From Candidatus Obscuribacter phosphatis (GTDB lineage Bacteria > Cyanobacteriota > Vampirovibrionia > Obscuribacterales > Obscuribacteraceae): a stretch of DNA of 64,000 nucleotides. A program made the translations under genes and the position numbers. Shown piece by piece: positions 16,415 through 24,659 of this stretch (position 1 is its first letter; each line of letters opens with the position of its first letter). The stretch covers positions 210,369 to 274,368 of the forward strand of contig MOYA01000003.1 of NCBI GenBank assembly GCA_001899315.1, read 5' to 3'. The notes under the pieces are model-generated. The model was not told the origin of the DNA. It searched no databases and saw only the letters and a program-made list of their open reading frames with translations.

Positions 16415-17642
16415 AGGCGTCTTGACTGGAAACTTCCAGCCCCTCGGGCGCTTCTAAATCGACCGACCATTTCAGGTCTTGCAAAGCTTCTTCCACAGTC
16501 AATTTATGCTTGCGGGCATGATTGAGAGCCATAATTGCCTGTTCCATGGTCAACTTATCGCTTCTAATAAGAAGAAGCAGACGCAGAGCGGCATGAAGTG
16601 TATGTTCGTCGATAACGCCGGTGACCAAAAGCACCTTGCCTAAGAGAGCCGAATTGCGACTGGCATCTTTCAAAGCTTTCTTTATGTCGTTGTCGCCGAC
16701 AATACCGCAAGCTTTGAGCATCTCACCCAGCCTAACTCTTTCTCTTCTTTCACCGGCATCGAGATCGAGCTCAGAAATAGCCCGGGCTAGAGAAACATGA
16801 TTGACAGCTACTCTTCTCAGCGCTTCTGATGCTTTCAAGGCGCTCAAAGAATGACCGGATACAAGCTCTTGTAATTTGAGGGAGGCATCGAGAATGCGCT
16901 TCGAGATAAAGCCGCCTTCGACCAGCATCTGGCCCACCGGCGCTTCTCTTATCAAACCAAGTTCGAGGGCTGTCATCAAATCAGGCTCAGAGACAAGGCC
17001 TGAGAGCACTAAAAGTTCACCGAGTTTGACTCTTTGCCGGGGCGGCGGCTTGTAAAAGCCAAGATCCATCAAAGAGACTTCGATATTGACCCGGCGGAAG
17101 CGACTGCTTTGCAGAGCCTGCACCGCTTGCTCGGGCGAAATTTTGCCGTCGCGCACCAAAACCTGGGCAGTGAGCGCCGCCGAGAGCATTTCTTCCGAAA
17201 TGACACTGGTGAGAACCAAAACGCGACCCACGGGCAGACCGGTCTCGTGAGAGGTTCTAAGAACGTCTTTCAACTGTGATTTAGTCAATACATGTGCTTC
17301 GACAAGCAACTCACCGAGGCGAAAGGTGGGCTCGGCAGTCTCTCGGGCAAAGCCCACCGCCTTCAAGCAACGCTCAAAGTCCATGCCTTTCTTTGACATA
17401 AGTTGTATGGCTTCACGCGCCTTCTCAGTGGTTAGGGCACCGTCCTTAACTAAAGACTGTGCCCTGACAGCAGCTTCCAATTGCCGCTCACTAATATAGC
17501 CGCACATGACCAAAACGCGACCCATGGGCAAACCAGTCTCTGAGGATAACTCGATGGCATGCTCCAATTCAGCCTGGGTCAAGACAGAAGATGAAAGGAG
17601 CAGTTCTCCCAGTCGTTGAGAAGTTTTTGTTTCCGGTTTCAC
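16404..17642 (-). CDS. Four tandem MshEN-like (GspE N-terminal) domains, no ATPase
   Basis: 412 residues from ATG 17642. Four units of about 100 residues begin with [RK]LGE[LM]L at residues 10, 108, 207 and 304. Each continues in the MshEN pattern: 'LG.LL..s..lt...l..al..s', then a second half such as PMGRVLVMCGYISERQLEAA. In the T4P/T2SS ATPase MshE this doubled motif binds cyclic di-GMP. Here no Walker motifs follow, so the protein would be a binding or adaptor module only. The first repeat keeps the key 'RLGxxL' residues best; the third has Lys for Arg. Cytoplasmic. Nucleotide binding is inferred. Confidence 0.75.
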   Translation of the reverse strand: MKPETKTSQRLGELLLSSSVLTQAELEHAIELSSETGLPMGRVLVMCGYISERQLEAAVRAQSLVKDGALTTEKAREAIQLMSKKGMDFERCLKAVGFARETAEPTFRLGELLVEAHVLTKSQLKDVLRTSHETGLPVGRVLVLTSVISEEMLSAALTAQVLVRDGKISPEQAVQALQSSRFRRVNIEVSLMDLGFYKPPPRQRVKLGELLVLSGLVSEPDLMTALELGLIREAPVGQMLVEGGFISKRILDASLKLQELVSGHSLSALKASEALRRVAVNHVSLARAISELDLDAGERRERVRLGEMLKACGIVGDNDIKKALKDASRNSALLGKVLLVTGVIDEHTLHAALRLLLLIRSDKLTMEQAIMALNHARKHKLTVEEALQDLKWSVDLEAPEGLEVSSQDASSQ

Positions 17643-17713
17643 AAATAGGTCTCGTATCTTGAGTTTCTTTATGAGCTTAGCATTAACGATAAGTGTGACA
17701 CAGCTCTTAAGAT

Positions 17714-17740
17714 AAAAAAAGCTGCCCTTTGCAGGCAGCT
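17714..17740 (-). terminator. Rho-independent terminator of tRNA-Glu
   Basis: On the minus strand AGCTGCC and GGCAGCT form a 7-bp stem around a short loop, followed by seven T. It lies 25 nt past the tRNA 3' end, correctly placed to end that transcript. Confidence 0.8.
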
Positions 17741-17764
17741 CCGAGCTTTTGCTCTTTTAAAATT

Positions 17765-17837
17765 TACCCCCAGGGGAATTCGAATCCCCGTTACCTCCGT
17801 GAAAGGGAGGTGTCCTAGGCCTCTAGACGATGGGGGC
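17765..17837 (-). tRNA. tRNA-Glu (UUC)
   Basis: 73 nt on the minus strand starting GCCCCCATCGTCTAGAGGCC. The anticodon arm is CCTCC-CTTTCAC-GGAGG with anticodon TTC; the T-arm contains GATTCGAAT; the acceptor stem is GCCCCCA with TGGGGGT and discriminator A. CCA is not encoded. The sequence is close to the tRNA-Glu of cyanobacteria and plastids. A terminator follows. Confidence 0.95.
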
Positions 17838-18017
17838 ATGTCTAACGGTTTTGAGAGGATAACAAAACGCGACGAATAGTGTCAATAAGAGTTCAGGCTA
17901 AATCAATTTCCTGTTACTCGTAGTACCATGAGATACCACTTTGAAAGATATTCCACCCCGACAGAGTGGGCAATCAAAGAAATTCCATCCTCCCGGGCAT
18001 TGCTAAGCGAACGTAAC

Positions 18018-18983
18018 ATGTCGGAACTTTATCGGTCCTTTAATCAATATCTTAGAGAAACTTTCGGCGAGCGCGTTTACCGGGTGCCCCTCGATGCCGG
18101 CTTTACCTGCCCCAACCGCGACGGCTTCAAGACCTTCGGCGGATGCACCTTTTGCGACGAAAGAGGCTCGGGAGCACCGACAATTAAGACGGCCCTTTCA
18201 ATTAAGAGCCAGATGTCATCGGGTATGGCTCGCATCCGCAAACGCTTTAAGGCTGGTAAGTTCATCGCCTATTTTCAAGCTTTCACCAATACTTACGCCC
18301 CCGAAGGCGTTCTTAAAGAACTCTATGACACTGCTATAGAGCCGCAAGATGTTGTCGGTCTGGCCATAGGAACCAGACCGGACTGCCTGGATGACAATAT
18401 ATTAGATTTGATCAAGACCTATGACGAAAGGCTCTTCACCTTCCTCGAAATAGGCGTACAGAGCGTTCACAATCGCACCCTTGAAGCAATCAACCGCGGA
18501 CATACAGCCGAAGAGTTCTTCGATGCCGTCGAGAGGGCCCAGAAACGTGGGTTAAGACTGGCTACACATCTTATTTTCGGATTGCCGGGCGAGAGCGAAG
18601 CCGACATGATTGAAACAGTCAAGCAAGTGGTGCCACTTGGTCTTACCGCTATAAAAATTCACCAGCTCTGCATCTACAAAGGCACCCCCATGGAAGAAGA
18701 TTACCGAGCCGGGCGCCTTGAGACCATGAAAGAAGATGACTATGTGCGCCTTGTCGCTGACGCACTAGAACTTTTGCCGCCCGATATAGTGATTATGCGC
18801 TTGGTTGCCGAAGGCTCACAAGACGAAATTATCGCCCCAGACTGGGCCTTTGAAAAGGAGCGGGTGATGAAAAAGATTGAGGATGAATTGAGGCGCAGAG
18901 GCACCAAGCAAGGTTCGCGCTATATCAAACAAGAAGCAGAGCTGCACCAATCGTTCCGGCAAAGTCTCCCAATTCAGCCTTAA
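18018..18983 (+). CDS. Radical SAM protein, YhcC/TIGR01212 type
   Basis: 321 residues from ATG 18018; an in-frame ATG at 17928 would add 30 residues, but the shorter form matches the family's spacing before the iron-sulfur motif. The cluster motif is CPNRDGFKTFGGCTFC (C-x11-C-x2-C, unusual spacing shared with E. coli YhcC). It is followed by IAYFQAFTNTYAP, FLEIGVQSVHNRTLEAINRG and LATHLIFGLPGE, as in this family. A tRNA-modification role has been proposed for relatives, but the reaction here is not shown. The 3' end overlaps the convergent ROK gene by 59 bp. Confidence 0.88.
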   Translation: MSELYRSFNQYLRETFGERVYRVPLDAGFTCPNRDGFKTFGGCTFCDERGSGAPTIKTALSIKSQMSSGMARIRKRFKAGKFIAYFQAFTNTYAPEGVLKELYDTAIEPQDVVGLAIGTRPDCLDDNILDLIKTYDERLFTFLEIGVQSVHNRTLEAINRGHTAEEFFDAVERAQKRGLRLATHLIFGLPGESEADMIETVKQVVPLGLTAIKIHQLCIYKGTPMEEDYRAGRLETMKEDDYVRLVADALELLPPDIVIMRLVAEGSQDEIIAPDWAFEKERVMKKIEDELRRRGTKQGSRYIKQEAELHQSFRQSLPIQP

Positions 18984-19881
18984 CTATTTCAGTTTTGCGC
19001 GCCGGTATGCGCAGTGAGCGCCGCCGGGCTTCTTCTTCGGCAAGCTCTAGATAGAGCGGTACTGCCTCAATCAAGCCGCCGCCCATGACAATGCGGGCCG
19101 GATTATAGAAGTTAATCACATTGGTGAGACCAAGACCCATATAATGCGCCGCTCTATTTATAGCGCGGGTGGCCACAGAATCTTTAGATTCGAGAGCCTG
19201 GGCTAAAGCCTTAGAGCGCAATATGCCTTTGGCCGGGTCGACTTTGTCGCGCAAGACCGAATCAAATCCACGAGATAGGTCGTAAACAACCGACTTAGCC
19301 ACGGCAGTGCGGCTGGCATAAGATTCCAAACAGCCATGACCGCCGCAACCACATGGCAAACCATCGGGCACCACCACGACATGACCAATCTCACCAGCTG
19401 TGCCGCTGCCACCGCGGTGCAACTTACCGCTGTGCACTATTCCCGAACCAATGCCGGTGCCGACAAAGATACAAACAAAGTTAGAGCAATTGCGACCGGC
19501 ACCAAAAGTCATTTCACCGATGGTAGCCACTTCCACATCGTTGCCCAGCTTGACCGGCAAGCCAAATTGATTTTTTAGCGGTTCGCAAATGGGCACGTCG
19601 TTGGTGCCGATATTGGCTGCGGCTAAAAGCACGCCGCGCTCTCGGTCGACCATGCCTGCCGCACCAATGCCGATACCACTAATTTTGTCGGTGGACATGC
19701 CCGACTCTTGCAAAGCATCACCAATGACCAGCGATAGCCTTTGCACTAAGTCAAAGCCCTCTGTGCCGGCCCGTGTTTTCTTTTTTGAAGTGGAAACTAT
19801 TTTGCCATTACTGAGATTGACAACCGAAGCCAGAACCTTGGTTGCCCCCAGATCGACGCCAACTGCAAATTTATCGCCCAA
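18925..19881 (-). CDS. ROK-family sugar kinase (glucokinase-like)
   Basis: 318 residues from TTG 19881. The ATP-binding loop is AVGVDLGATKVLASVV. The ROK zinc site is present in full: EIGHVVV, then CGCGGHGCLESYAS. GNDVEVATIGE supplies the catalytic Asp and VGTGIGSGIV a phosphate loop. The length fits glucokinase or N-acetyl-hexosamine kinases; there is no N-terminal HTH, so it is an enzyme rather than a repressor. Probable role: phosphorylation of glucose on entry to glycolysis. Its 3' end overlaps the radical SAM gene on the other strand. Confidence 0.9.
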   Translation of the reverse strand: MGDKFAVGVDLGATKVLASVVNLSNGKIVSTSKKKTRAGTEGFDLVQRLSLVIGDALQESGMSTDKISGIGIGAAGMVDRERGVLLAAANIGTNDVPICEPLKNQFGLPVKLGNDVEVATIGEMTFGAGRNCSNFVCIFVGTGIGSGIVHSGKLHRGGSGTAGEIGHVVVVPDGLPCGCGGHGCLESYASRTAVAKSVVYDLSRGFDSVLRDKVDPAKGILRSKALAQALESKDSVATRAINRAAHYMGLGLTNVINFYNPARIVMGGGLIEAVPLYLELAEEEARRRSLRIPARKTEIVKAELGDFAGTIGAALLLV

Positions 19882-19957
19882 AGCAAAGCACCTACAAAAC
19901 CAGCTAAATCGCTTACCAAGAAAAGTTCAATTTAGCAGATTCGGAAGCCTTTTGGTA

Positions 19958-21592
19958 CTAATCCGCTTTTTCATCGTCACTAGCCGGCGCAGGAAGGCTG
20001 ACCGAAGCCTCGCGCACAGTATCGGACTGCCCGGTGAAATCGAAATGCATCAGCTTGGTCATAAGAGGGTCGACGGCTTCAAGATTTTCAGCCTGCCGGT
20101 AAATCTTCTCATAGGGCAAAAAGGAAGTGCCGACCAGACTGCTCAGGTCTTCGCGCGGTCTGTAAGAGGTGCCCAGGTAAGACTCTAGGGCTCGTGCCTT
20201 TTCAGGAGGGAAGACCCCGAGTGCGACAGCGACTCGACGCTGTGAAGAATGGGCATTAGCCGTGACCGTGCGGCCGTCAACCACCATAGTGGTGGAGCCG
20301 CCGCCATCAAGGTTCATAGCTTCACTGCAATTATGCGATTGAAAGAACTTGGCCACATCGTACATAGTATGCGGACCTTCAAATGTAGCCAGAAGCAGAT
20401 GGTCATCGTTAGTGATACCACAGGCAGTGCGCTGATGAATATGACTACCGACAAAGCTAGCGGGAAACTTCTCTTTCTTGAGATCGAGAGCCAGTCTGCC
20501 GTCTTTCAGAAGCAGCGGTCCACCGCTTACAGCTTCGACCACATTGTCCCAGTCGCCTGGATTGATTTTCCATCTAATATTGACACTCTCACCGCTCTTT
20601 AGCGAGGCAATGGCTGAGCCTTTTGAATCGGCCAATACATAGCCGCCATAGGGAATGTCGAGCTTGAGATCATCACGATCAATAACCCGCCCGTTGGCGT
20701 CGACTGCAATCAAAACGCCAGGGTAAGGCAAGGTCGCTTTGGCACCCCAGTGACGGGTGTAGAGAATGCAATGCGAACCAGTGCGTCTGGGCTGATTGAC
20801 ATTATTGACCCAGAGTACCGGATGCTCGACAGAATCTGTATAAAGCAAGCCATGCAGAGAAACTCTATCGATGCGAGCATAACCGCCCTTGGTAAAACCA
20901 AGGGTAACGCGGTCATAGAGCGGTCCAGCCAGCCAGTCGCCATCTTGTATCAAGGTACCCAAGGGGACACCGTTAGATTTAAAATAATTGGCATTGATGG
21001 CGGCAATGGCACCACTGTCTCGACTATGTTCGCGTACATCTTTTAGGCGAGAGAAAGCATAAGAACCGGTGACCGGACGCAACCGCACCGGCGAAGTTGA
21101 CATGTTTATGTCGAGCAAGTTGATGCGAGCGCGACCGCCCGAAGGTAGCTGCCCAGAAAAAACTTTGTAGAAGACCCCTTGATATATCTCTTTTACCGAA
21201 ATCGTCTTTAATGCAAAATTAGAAGCCGCCGCATTGCGGGTTGACTTTGGCGCCGGTGCAACTGGTGCAGCGCTTGTCGAAGCGGGGCTTTGACTGCTGG
21301 TGGCAGCGCCGCTAGCTTTGTCTTTGTCGCCCGACTTGGTGGAAGACTTACCCAACCGAGACCATGAGCTATTGCGGTTTTTATTTAGATAGACACCACG
21401 CCTAAGAGCTGAATGCGAACGCATATGTGGCATAGGCGTCGGCACAAAGCCAAGAGCGAGTAGTTCTTTAGCAGATTTGTTTTTGAGATTACCGGCTTGA
21501 GCAGGCAGACTGGCCCAAGCTTGCATCATATTGAGACCACAGGCAGCCAGCGCAGAGAGAGCAGCAAAGCTAATAATGGCGCGGCCCTTCAT
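19958..21592 (-). CDS. Secreted phosphodiester glycosidase (NAGPA domain)
   Basis: 544 residues from ATG 21592 with GGAGA 6 nt upstream. The N-terminus (FAALSALAACGLNMMQAWA) is a signal sequence; LAAC could be read as a lipobox. A Ser/Ala/Pro-rich linker spans about 75-125. The NAGPA-type domain (PF09992) covers about 170-470: VREHSRDSGAIAAINANYF, GPLLLKDGRL, RTACGITNDDHLLLATFEG and SEAMNLDGGGSTTMVVDG, the last being the strongest signature. Relatives remove GlcNAc from phosphodiesters or act in exopolysaccharide metabolism. Probably acts in the periplasm or at the surface; the substrate is unknown. Confidence 0.85.
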   Translation of the reverse strand: MKGRAIISFAALSALAACGLNMMQAWASLPAQAGNLKNKSAKELLALGFVPTPMPHMRSHSALRRGVYLNKNRNSSWSRLGKSSTKSGDKDKASGAATSSQSPASTSAAPVAPAPKSTRNAAASNFALKTISVKEIYQGVFYKVFSGQLPSGGRARINLLDINMSTSPVRLRPVTGSYAFSRLKDVREHSRDSGAIAAINANYFKSNGVPLGTLIQDGDWLAGPLYDRVTLGFTKGGYARIDRVSLHGLLYTDSVEHPVLWVNNVNQPRRTGSHCILYTRHWGAKATLPYPGVLIAVDANGRVIDRDDLKLDIPYGGYVLADSKGSAIASLKSGESVNIRWKINPGDWDNVVEAVSGGPLLLKDGRLALDLKKEKFPASFVGSHIHQRTACGITNDDHLLLATFEGPHTMYDVAKFFQSHNCSEAMNLDGGGSTTMVVDGRTVTANAHSSQRRVAVALGVFPPEKARALESYLGTSYRPREDLSSLVGTSFLPYEKIYRQAENLEAVDPLMTKLMHFDFTGQSDTVREASVSLPAPASDDEKAD

Positions 21593-21695
21593 TTCTATCT
21601 CCTGCTAGATCACAGATTGATATATACCCGTTTTTACACTTACTTATTCAAGCAGTATTTCTTCCTTCCTGCAAATAAAAACAGCTAGAAGACAG

Positions 21696-21725
21696 AAAGG
21701 ACGCAGATTTCAGCCTGCGCCCTTT
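21696..21725 (-). terminator. Possible terminator after glyQ
   Basis: A hairpin of AAAGG-x-CGCAG against CTGCG-x-CCTTT lies 25 nt past the glyQ stop. The T-rich part follows only about 15 nt later, so the call is tentative. Confidence 0.4.
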
Positions 21726-21750
21726 GTATATACATCTGACAACCGTAAGC

Positions 21751-22704
21751 TTACTTCACCTTGGCAGGTCCTTTTTCTGCCGGTTTTAGATATTTGTCTC
21801 TAAATAACGCTACTGCTTCTTGACTCTCACCCTCGGGCAAAAGCGGGAAGCCAAGCTCAATTCGATGAATCAAAAAGCCGCGCGCCACTCTCTCTGACAA
21901 CTTGCGAATTTTCAAGATGCACGCCATGCGCTCATCTCGGCCAAGCACACCGCGGGCATCAAGTAAGTTGAAAGTATGCGAGCACTTGAGAATCTGCTCG
22001 TATGCAGGCAGTACCAGCTTTTCATCAAGCAGACGCAGGGCTTCTTTTTCGGCAAGATGGAACAAAGTATTCAACATCTCGGGGTCACTCTTTTCAAAGT
22101 TATAGGTAGATTGCTGCACTTCATTGGCATGATAGAGCTCGCCATATTTGACTGTATCGTTCCATTGCAGGTCATAGACATTGTCTACATTCTGCAGATA
22201 CATAGAAAGACGCTCTATACCATAGGTGATTTCAGCCGCCACCGGTCTGACGTCTAAGCCGCCAGCCTGCTGAAAATAAGTGAATTGGGTAATCTCAAGA
22301 CCATCCAACCAAACTTCCCAGCCAACACCCCAGGCGCCAAGAGTGGGCGATTCCCAGTTGTCTTCCACAAACCTGATGTCATGCTCAAGGGGATCTATTC
22401 CCAGCTGCTTGAGACTCTCAAGATAGATTTCTTGCACATTGTCAGGAGAAGGCTTCAAAATCACTTGGTACTGAAAGTAGTGCTGCAGGCGATTGGGATT
22501 CTCGCCGTAACGTCCATCGGTAGGACGACGGCAGGGATCGGCGCAGGCCATGTTCCAAGGCTCAGGCCCTAAAACCCGCAAGAAGGTGCCCGGACTCATC
22601 GTAGAGGCGCCCTTTTCAAGGTCGAAAGGTTGCATTACCACACAACCCTGACGGCCCCAAAAGTCGTTGAGGTTATGAATTACTTGCTGAAAAGTAAGAG
22701 CCAT
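21751..22704 (-). CDS. glyQ: Glycyl-tRNA synthetase alpha subunit
   Basis: 317 residues from ATG 22704. Family signatures run throughout: [79 protein letters not shown] and [16 protein letters not shown]. It is the catalytic half of the alpha2beta2 bacterial GlyRS and charges tRNA-Gly together with GlyS. glyS is not adjacent, so the subunits are encoded apart. Length is slightly above the usual 290-300 because of a Lys/Ala-rich tail. Confidence 0.97.
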   Translation of the reverse strand: MALTFQQVIHNLNDFWGRQGCVVMQPFDLEKGASTMSPGTFLRVLGPEPWNMACADPCRRPTDGRYGENPNRLQHYFQYQVILKPSPDNVQEIYLESLKQLGIDPLEHDIRFVEDNWESPTLGAWGVGWEVWLDGLEITQFTYFQQAGGLDVRPVAAEITYGIERLSMYLQNVDNVYDLQWNDTVKYGELYHANEVQQSTYNFEKSDPEMLNTLFHLAEKEALRLLDEKLVLPAYEQILKCSHTFNLLDARGVLGRDERMACILKIRKLSERVARGFLIHRIELGFPLLPEGESQEAVALFRDKYLKPAEKGPAKVK

Positions 22705-22828
22705 TGCCCACCCGCTATATCTGCCAAACTTACGGTTTGTAAGTTTAGCAAAAGCTCCTGACCCGATGGTCTCCTCAGGTGTCTACACAGGGGTCTTCTT
22801 TACGTTTCTGCTGCAAGTCTCTGGCCAG

Positions 22829-22893
22829 AGCTTTCTTTGCAAGCTTTGTTTGTGAGCTTTGTTTGCAAGCTTTGTTTGTAAGCTTTATTTGTC
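22829..22893. repeat. Intergenic 13-bp tandem repeat, five units
   Basis: Five consecutive 13-mers of the form AGCTTT[CGA]TTTG[TC][AGC], plus a partial sixth, lie between glyQ (start 22704) and the upstream gene (stop 22952). Units 2 and 4 differ only at the last base. They sit in the region expected to hold the glyQ promoter. Confidence 0.85.
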
Positions 22894-22951
22894 AGCTTTC
22901 TGACTAATCGCAGCCCTAATGACATCCAGGCATATCGCTAGATGTAAAGCG

Positions 22952-23452
22952 CTACCAAGCCGGTCTGGCATTTACCGAATTAGCTAGACGCTGATTGCGC
23001 TGGGCAACGGCCAGAGGGGTGGAACGCTCGGCTTCATTAATCTCGTTGTCCTTGCTTTCTCTCTGAATCACATCATTCATTTCGAAACCAAGCGTGGCAA
23101 GCCGAGCCTCTCTCTGTGCTGCAGCAAGAGGGGTGCTTCTTTCCGCTATTTCATTAACTTTGGGTTCGGAGCGCACACCACCAGAGGGCGAATCGGAGGA
23201 CAGAGATGAATTATGTCCTTTCTCAAGAGCACCTTTCTGTTCGTTATCTTTAGAAAGCGACTTGGAGTCGGAATAAATATTGCTTGAGAAGTCTAGACTG
23301 GCGCCACTCTCGCCACCGGCGCGGGCAATACTGGAGCGCTTGCCCGAAAACTGCATATCGTCATAGACAGACATTGCCAAGGCATCAGGCACATCAGTAT
23401 TGGGGCTTCTCTCGATTCTTTTGGTATTAGATTCTGCCATTTCGATAGTCAT
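22952..23452 (-). CDS. Disordered hypothetical protein with internal repeat
   Basis: 166 residues from ATG 23452 with GAGG about 9 nt upstream. It is polar, Ser/Glu/Asn-rich and predicted disordered, with no signal peptide. A repeated block occurs twice near the C-terminus: ERSTPLAAAQREARLA and ERSTPLAVAQRNQRLA, each preceded by an acidic NEI-type segment. The composition resembles the N-terminal parts of the long proteins at 10461 and 50674. It may be a stand-alone short member of that class. Unrecognised. Confidence 0.5.
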   Translation of the reverse strand: MTIEMAESNTKRIERSPNTDVPDALAMSVYDDMQFSGKRSSIARAGGESGASLDFSSNIYSDSKSLSKDNEQKGALEKGHNSSLSSDSPSGGVRSEPKVNEIAERSTPLAAAQREARLATLGFEMNDVIQRESKDNEINEAERSTPLAVAQRNQRLANSVNARPAW

Positions 23453-23585
23453 AGTAAAAAACCTCTAGAAAACTGGACTAAGCTGCGTTGAGCTCGATGC
23501 CGTTACTCTAGAGCCGTCTACTTGGCAAACCAGGGTCAAAGAGATTAGAAATGCCAGCTGGATGGGCAAATTTGGTTCAACTCAG

Positions 23586-23630
23586 TATAATCTTGCCAGA
23601 CTCAAATTAGTCATTAGTTTGGTCATTAGT
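23586..23630 (+). promoter_or_regulatory. Possible promoter/operator of the MoxR operon
   Basis: TATAAT at 23586-23591 is followed by two direct copies of GTCATTAGT (23610-23618 and 23622-23630). No good -35 was seen at 17 nt. The repeats lie 30-50 nt before the first gene and could be an operator. Confidence 0.3.
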
Positions 23631-23663
23631 ATTGATAAGGCACTAACTTAGAAGGAGCCCAGA

Positions 23664-24659
23664 TTGGACAGTCATCGAAATACGGGCGTGCACGACATGG
23701 ACGACAGATATGACGGTACCCCGGCCCAGAAGGTGCAGTATCTGGCGCCTAAGATTCAGCTGCTTCTAGACAATATTAATGGGGTCCTGGTTGGACAGGA
23801 ACACGCTACTCGCCTTTCGGTGGTAGCTTTTCTAGCCGGCGGTCATGCCCTGATCGAAGACGTGCCCGGAGTAGGAAAAACCCTCCTGGCTAAGACTCTC
23901 GCCCAATCTGTGCATGCAAAGTTCAAGCGTATTCAATGTACACCCGACCTTCTGCCCTCTGACATCAGCGGAGTGAGCGTATTTGAAGCGAAAGAAGGCG
24001 TGTTCAAGTTTATGCCCGGGCCGATTTTCACCAATATCTTGCTGGCTGACGAAATCAACCGAGCCACGCCTAGAACACAGTCCAGCTTGCTGGAAGCCAT
24101 GGAAGAGAACCAAGTCACCACAGACGGTGCAACAAGAAGACTGCCCGACCTCTTCTTTGTCATTGCTACAGAAAACCCTATCGAATACCACGGCACCTTC
24201 CCCCTACCGGAAGCCCAGCTGGACCGCTTTATGATCTCGCTGTCTCTGGGTTATCCCAAACCCAGCCAGGAAGTGGAAATTCTAGACAAGACTTTGGACG
24301 AAGGTTCCTTTACCGTCGACGCCGTACTTTCGGAAGAAGAAGTCTTGGAAGCGAGACAGGTAGTAAAAAGCATAATCGTAGAACAGTCAATCAAGAACTA
24401 TATTGTCACCGTGGTTGGTGCCACTCGCAAACACCCGTCCATCGTCTTGGGAGTCAGCCCCCGCGGCAGTCAATTATTGATGAGAGCGGCACAGGCAGCG
24501 GCTCTGGTCGACGGCAGACACTATGTCAAGCCGGACGACGTCAAACTGCTCGCCCCTTATGTACTAGGTCATAGAATTATTCCCAAGGTGAGAGACAACC
24601 GGGTCAGCCATGCTCAACTTATTGAAAGAGTCCTCGAAGAAGTCCCCGTTCCGGTATAG
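23664..24659 (+). CDS. MoxR-family AAA+ ATPase
   Basis: 331 residues from TTG 23664, supported by AAGGAG 6 nt upstream. Walker A is DVPGVGKTLLAKTL, Walker B LLADEINRATPRTQ, sensor FFVIATENPIEYHGT and Arg-finger region EAQLDRFMISL; a lid with GVSPRGSQLLMRAAQ follows. MoxR ATPases act as chaperones, often for von Willebrand or DUF58 partners. The next two genes (DUF58 and transglutaminase) overlap end to end, giving the well-known MoxR/DUF58/TgpA arrangement. Confidence 0.95.
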   Translation: MDSHRNTGVHDMDDRYDGTPAQKVQYLAPKIQLLLDNINGVLVGQEHATRLSVVAFLAGGHALIEDVPGVGKTLLAKTLAQSVHAKFKRIQCTPDLLPSDISGVSVFEAKEGVFKFMPGPIFTNILLADEINRATPRTQSSLLEAMEENQVTTDGATRRLPDLFFVIATENPIEYHGTFPLPEAQLDRFMISLSLGYPKPSQEVEILDKTLDEGSFTVDAVLSEEEVLEARQVVKSIIVEQSIKNYIVTVVGATRKHPSIVLGVSPRGSQLLMRAAQAAALVDGRHYVKPDDVKLLAPYVLGHRIIPKVRDNRVSHAQLIERVLEEVPVPV

